Shown here piece after piece: positions 61,645 through 64,000 of a DNA stretch of 64,000 nt; positions within the stretch are counted from its first letter, which is position 1; the number at the start of each line of letters is the position of its first letter. Below the pieces are notes generated by a model, which had not been told where the DNA came from, did no database searches, and saw only the letters and a program-made list of their open reading frames with translations. The position numbers were made by a program, and so were the translations under genes. The stretch is from Xanthostigma xanthostigma. Its lineage: Eukaryota > Arthropoda > Insecta > Raphidioptera > Raphidiidae. The stretch lies in assembly GCA_963575645.1 (NCBI GenBank), contig OY754470.1, positions 13,400,501 through 13,464,500 on the forward strand. The letters are read 5' to 3'.

Positions 61645-62592
61645 ACGGACATAGGAATATAGGGACGAGTATGATGCTGCGGGGGGGAAGCCACTCAGGG
61701 ACGGGGACGAGGTAAAGTTGGTACCAGTTTTCTATTGGCTGATGGTTCAGCGCGTGCGTAATAAGTTTGCGCATGCTCAGTACACCAAATTCCATGTCAT
61801 AAACATGTCCATGGCCATAAACCAGTGATTCCCAAAGTGGTCTATATCGATTCCCAGAGGTCGACGACAACTTGCAAGGGCTCCATGTCAGCGGGAAAAA
61901 AATTGGGGGTCCATGAAATGAAAATGGGGGTCAACGATAGTGAATCTCCTAACAAAAAAAGAAACAAACTGGACATCGTTAACCAAGGAGACTTGAGATT
62001 AAACCTAACTAAATTGTTGCCAAATGTTAAAAAGTTTGGCGACCTCTGCCATAAACAAACTTCTCAAAAGGTTAGGTCCATTATCACATTGTGACAAATT
62101 TTAGTAACCTTTTTCAAACTTGATGAAACATAAACCATAATTTTTCAAAAACATTTTTTAACAACTAAGTTTAGCGCAAACCGTACTCATTGTGTTTCAT
62201 TCAGCACAAAAAAGATTACTGCATTCTTTCACAAGGATAATTATAATATAATTATTATTTATCAAAAATCAAATTCCCCATTTGGCTCCATGCATTCGAT
62301 GCTAAAAATCATATTTTCTAATATTAATTAATAAAAAAATTTAATGTTACAGTACTATAACTACATTCATCAGTGCTTTACTTTAATAAAAAATGTATTT
62401 TAATGAATGTTTACAACAAATTAAAAAAAAAAACTTCTTTTTCTATTTAATGTTTACCCGCGCTGAGCGTACGCAGTGCGTCGGCCAATCAAAAGCTGGC
62501 ACCCGTTACCTCGTCGCGTCCCGCAAATCGGCTTCACCCCCCTCGTCTAAAACCTCAGTTCATGCTCCGTCCCTATATATTCCTATGTCCAT
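61645..62592. mobile_element. TIR element of about 950 bp upstream of MITD1
   Basis: GGACATAGGAATATAGGGACG and CGTCCCTATATATTCCTATG are inverted ends; similarity decays over about 125 bp (both arms carry GACGAGGTAA/TTACCTCGTC). A hAT transposase remnant lies inside. Target duplication not identified. Confidence 0.6.
61815..62094 (+). pseudogene. Remnant of a hAT transposase C-terminus
   Basis: Begins with a hAT-like end, CAGTGATTCCCAAAGTGG, and then a frame whose last part (NKKRNKLDIVNQGDLRLNLT, followed by LLPNVKKFGDLC) fits the C-terminal KTRNRL...DLRL.L...P.I..L pattern of hAT/ZBED-type transposases. Only about 50 residues are recognisable, so it is a small, non-functional fragment. Confidence 0.5.
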
Positions 62593-62838
62593 AATATTTG
62601 TCAATTTGACAGTTGAAAGTTAAGGTTATAGTAAAACTATTTTTATTAATAAAGTGCAGAAGCCAGAAATTGATCAAAAGTTTATTTCTGGAATTGAATA
62701 ACATTCTGGTAAGACACTATAATATATTGGTTTATAAAAAATTTTATTGGAACAATGTGATTTTTACGCAATGTACCATATTACACTAAATTGATTTTGT
62801 AATTCAGTTTCCAGTTGTATTAATACAATTTTGGAAAT

Positions 62839-62965
62839 ATGAGTATTGACAATGCTGCTGCCACTATTCTGCAACGAGGTGTTTCGTTAGATAATGCACA
62901 ACGGTATACAGAGTCATTAGTGTGCTATCAAGAAGGATTACAGCTATTGGTCGAAGTTATGAAAA
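62839..62965 (+). CDS. MITD1: MITD1, first coding exon only (gene runs off the window)
   Basis: MIT-domain protein 1 binds ESCRT-III tails through its N-terminal MIT domain and acts in abscission at the end of cytokinesis. The exon encodes 42 residues from ATG 62839 and ends at a GTTAGT donor in phase 1. The peptide has the MIT first two helices: ATILQRGVSLDNAQRYTESL followed by VCYQEGLQLLVEVMK, matching the family pattern of a repeated hydrophobic helix with the RY..AL..YQEG core. No following exon with the required phase and family sequence was found up to 64000; most of the intervening DNA is repeat, so the second exon should lie downstream. Confidence is limited because only one short exon is visible. 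Confidence 0.75.
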
Positions 62966-63423
62966 GTTAGTGATAGTAATTTGTTTCAGATATAATTACA
63001 TAAAATAAAAGAAAACCGTATTATACTGCTCAGTAACTGAAATAACTATAAACAGACGTTATACTACCAAATAGTTAAATTTATTACAATGGAAACATAG
63101 CCCAGTCAACGAACGGGGACTGGGTATGTATGGAAACATTTTTTTTTGGCTTCAGGACTGTGTTTGAAGTAGTGAGGAGGTAAACATACTAAAAGTCCCC
63201 GAACCTATGACTAATCTATATATGAAAAGATTGAATAGGAACTGTCTTGTAGGAAACTATCGGCTTTAATTATTATCATAACCACTTTTAGGCTACCGTT
63301 TTCGAGATATAAGCACTAAATAAAAAAAAACGATAACTTCTTTTTGTCCTCCTGCACTTCTCCTACCTCGTAGATTCGGGAAGTCGGTATATTTGCCTCC
63401 CAACTATTCCAAACACTGTCTTG

Positions 63424-63660
63424 GAGTAAAAAATTGGTTGTCTGTAAAGTCGGTTTACGGACGATAGTTTTACGTGATAACGTATTCCGCTCGAATATCA
63501 CATATTTAATAATACATAACCTAAATTTTAGTAGCTGTCAAACTATATTTTTACCGACTCTCTCTCGCTTGCACGCACAGGGTCAGGCGGAACGTTACAC
63601 TTTTTCGTGCGTGCAGCTGGTGCTTCATCAATTTATAAGACGTTATCACGTCAAAAAAAA
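63424..63660 (-). mobile_element. ACGTGATAACGT element, copy C, in MITD1 intron 1
   Basis: GGTTGTCTGTAAAGTCGGTT and TACGTGATAACGT at one end, ATAAGACGTTATCACGTCA at the other. At 237 bp it is the shortest copy and keeps both ends, so it is probably an internal-deletion form. Confidence 0.65.
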
Positions 63661-64000
63661 ATGTTCTAACCATTTCTGCCCATACTCCCTTTCTGAACGA
63701 TTATTCACTGGGCTATGACATACAATGTATGTTTGTAAATTTACAGACGTAAGAGATTATTGTTATAGTTGAAAATTTATTGTAATAGCAAAGTAGACTA
63801 AAAATGGTAAAAACGCTGTATGAATAATATATAATTAATGTTCAACCAAAAGTTCGTTTTCGGCCTAAAATATTGTTCTATTGACCATATATAGTGCGCT
63901 CGGCTAAAGAAGACCGGTGGGGAAAGAGCGAGAAGTCGCTGATTACTATTGTGTCCCTTATTGCATAGAAGGATCATTGCCTTTTACTAATATAAAATAC
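63661..64000. other. Remaining MITD1 intron sequence
   Basis: No exon of the needed phase was recognised before the window ends. Confidence 0.35.

Overview
AT-rich, intron-rich eukaryotic DNA, almost certainly from an insect. The genes are metazoan and multi-exon. The introns and spacers are packed with short non-autonomous DNA transposons (hAT, pogo/Tigger-like, PIF/Harbinger-like), truncated LINE 3' ends and repeats common in insects. The order cannot be fixed from sequence alone; a hemipteran is my weakly held guess.

Four protein-coding genes lie on the + strand and one is nested on the - strand. (1) 16100-37054: rootletin (CROCC/Root), 23 exons that splice in a consistent phase into about 1,978 residues, close to the usual family length. 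A still earlier 5' exon may exist. (2) 28013-28612 (-): an intron-poor gene for an unrecognised coiled-coil protein, inside rootletin intron 13, with its own poly(A) signal. (3) 44666-51449: a 7-exon, 361-residue cytosolic glycerol-3-phosphate dehydrogenase homologue whose frame is intact but whose NAD-binding and active-site signatures are altered. (4) 53428-60521: SUPT7L/STAF65-gamma, a SAGA subunit, 8 exons, 346 residues. (5) 62839 onward: the first coding exon of MITD1; the rest lies beyond the window.

Layout. 1-16099 has no recognised gene and holds a Tigger-like element, LINE fragments, several hAT MITEs (two with other elements inside them) and a large foldback. 16100-37054 is rootletin, whose introns carry two copies of a hAT family, LINE fragments, a 1.07-kb element with internal 155-bp tandem repeats, and a palindrome that has copied the 5' splice site of intron 20. 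37055-44665 is a gene-free spacer with small MITEs and one LINE fragment. 44666-51449 is the GPD-like gene with five further insertions or repeat blocks in its introns. 51450-53427 is a spacer with one TIR element. 53428-60521 is SUPT7L with hAT and Tigger-like MITEs in introns 1, 2, 3 and 5. 60522-64000 has a TIR element with a hAT transposase remnant and the start of MITD1.

The genes do not form a functional unit: rootletin builds the ciliary rootlet, GPD links glycolysis to glycerol lipid, SUPT7L is a chromatin co-activator part, and MITD1 acts in ESCRT-III-linked abscission. The most notable points are the altered GPD active site, the triplicated splice donor, the nested antisense gene, and nested transposons whose empty sites can be read from sister copies in the same window. 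I found no operon, CRISPR array, rRNA or tRNA.
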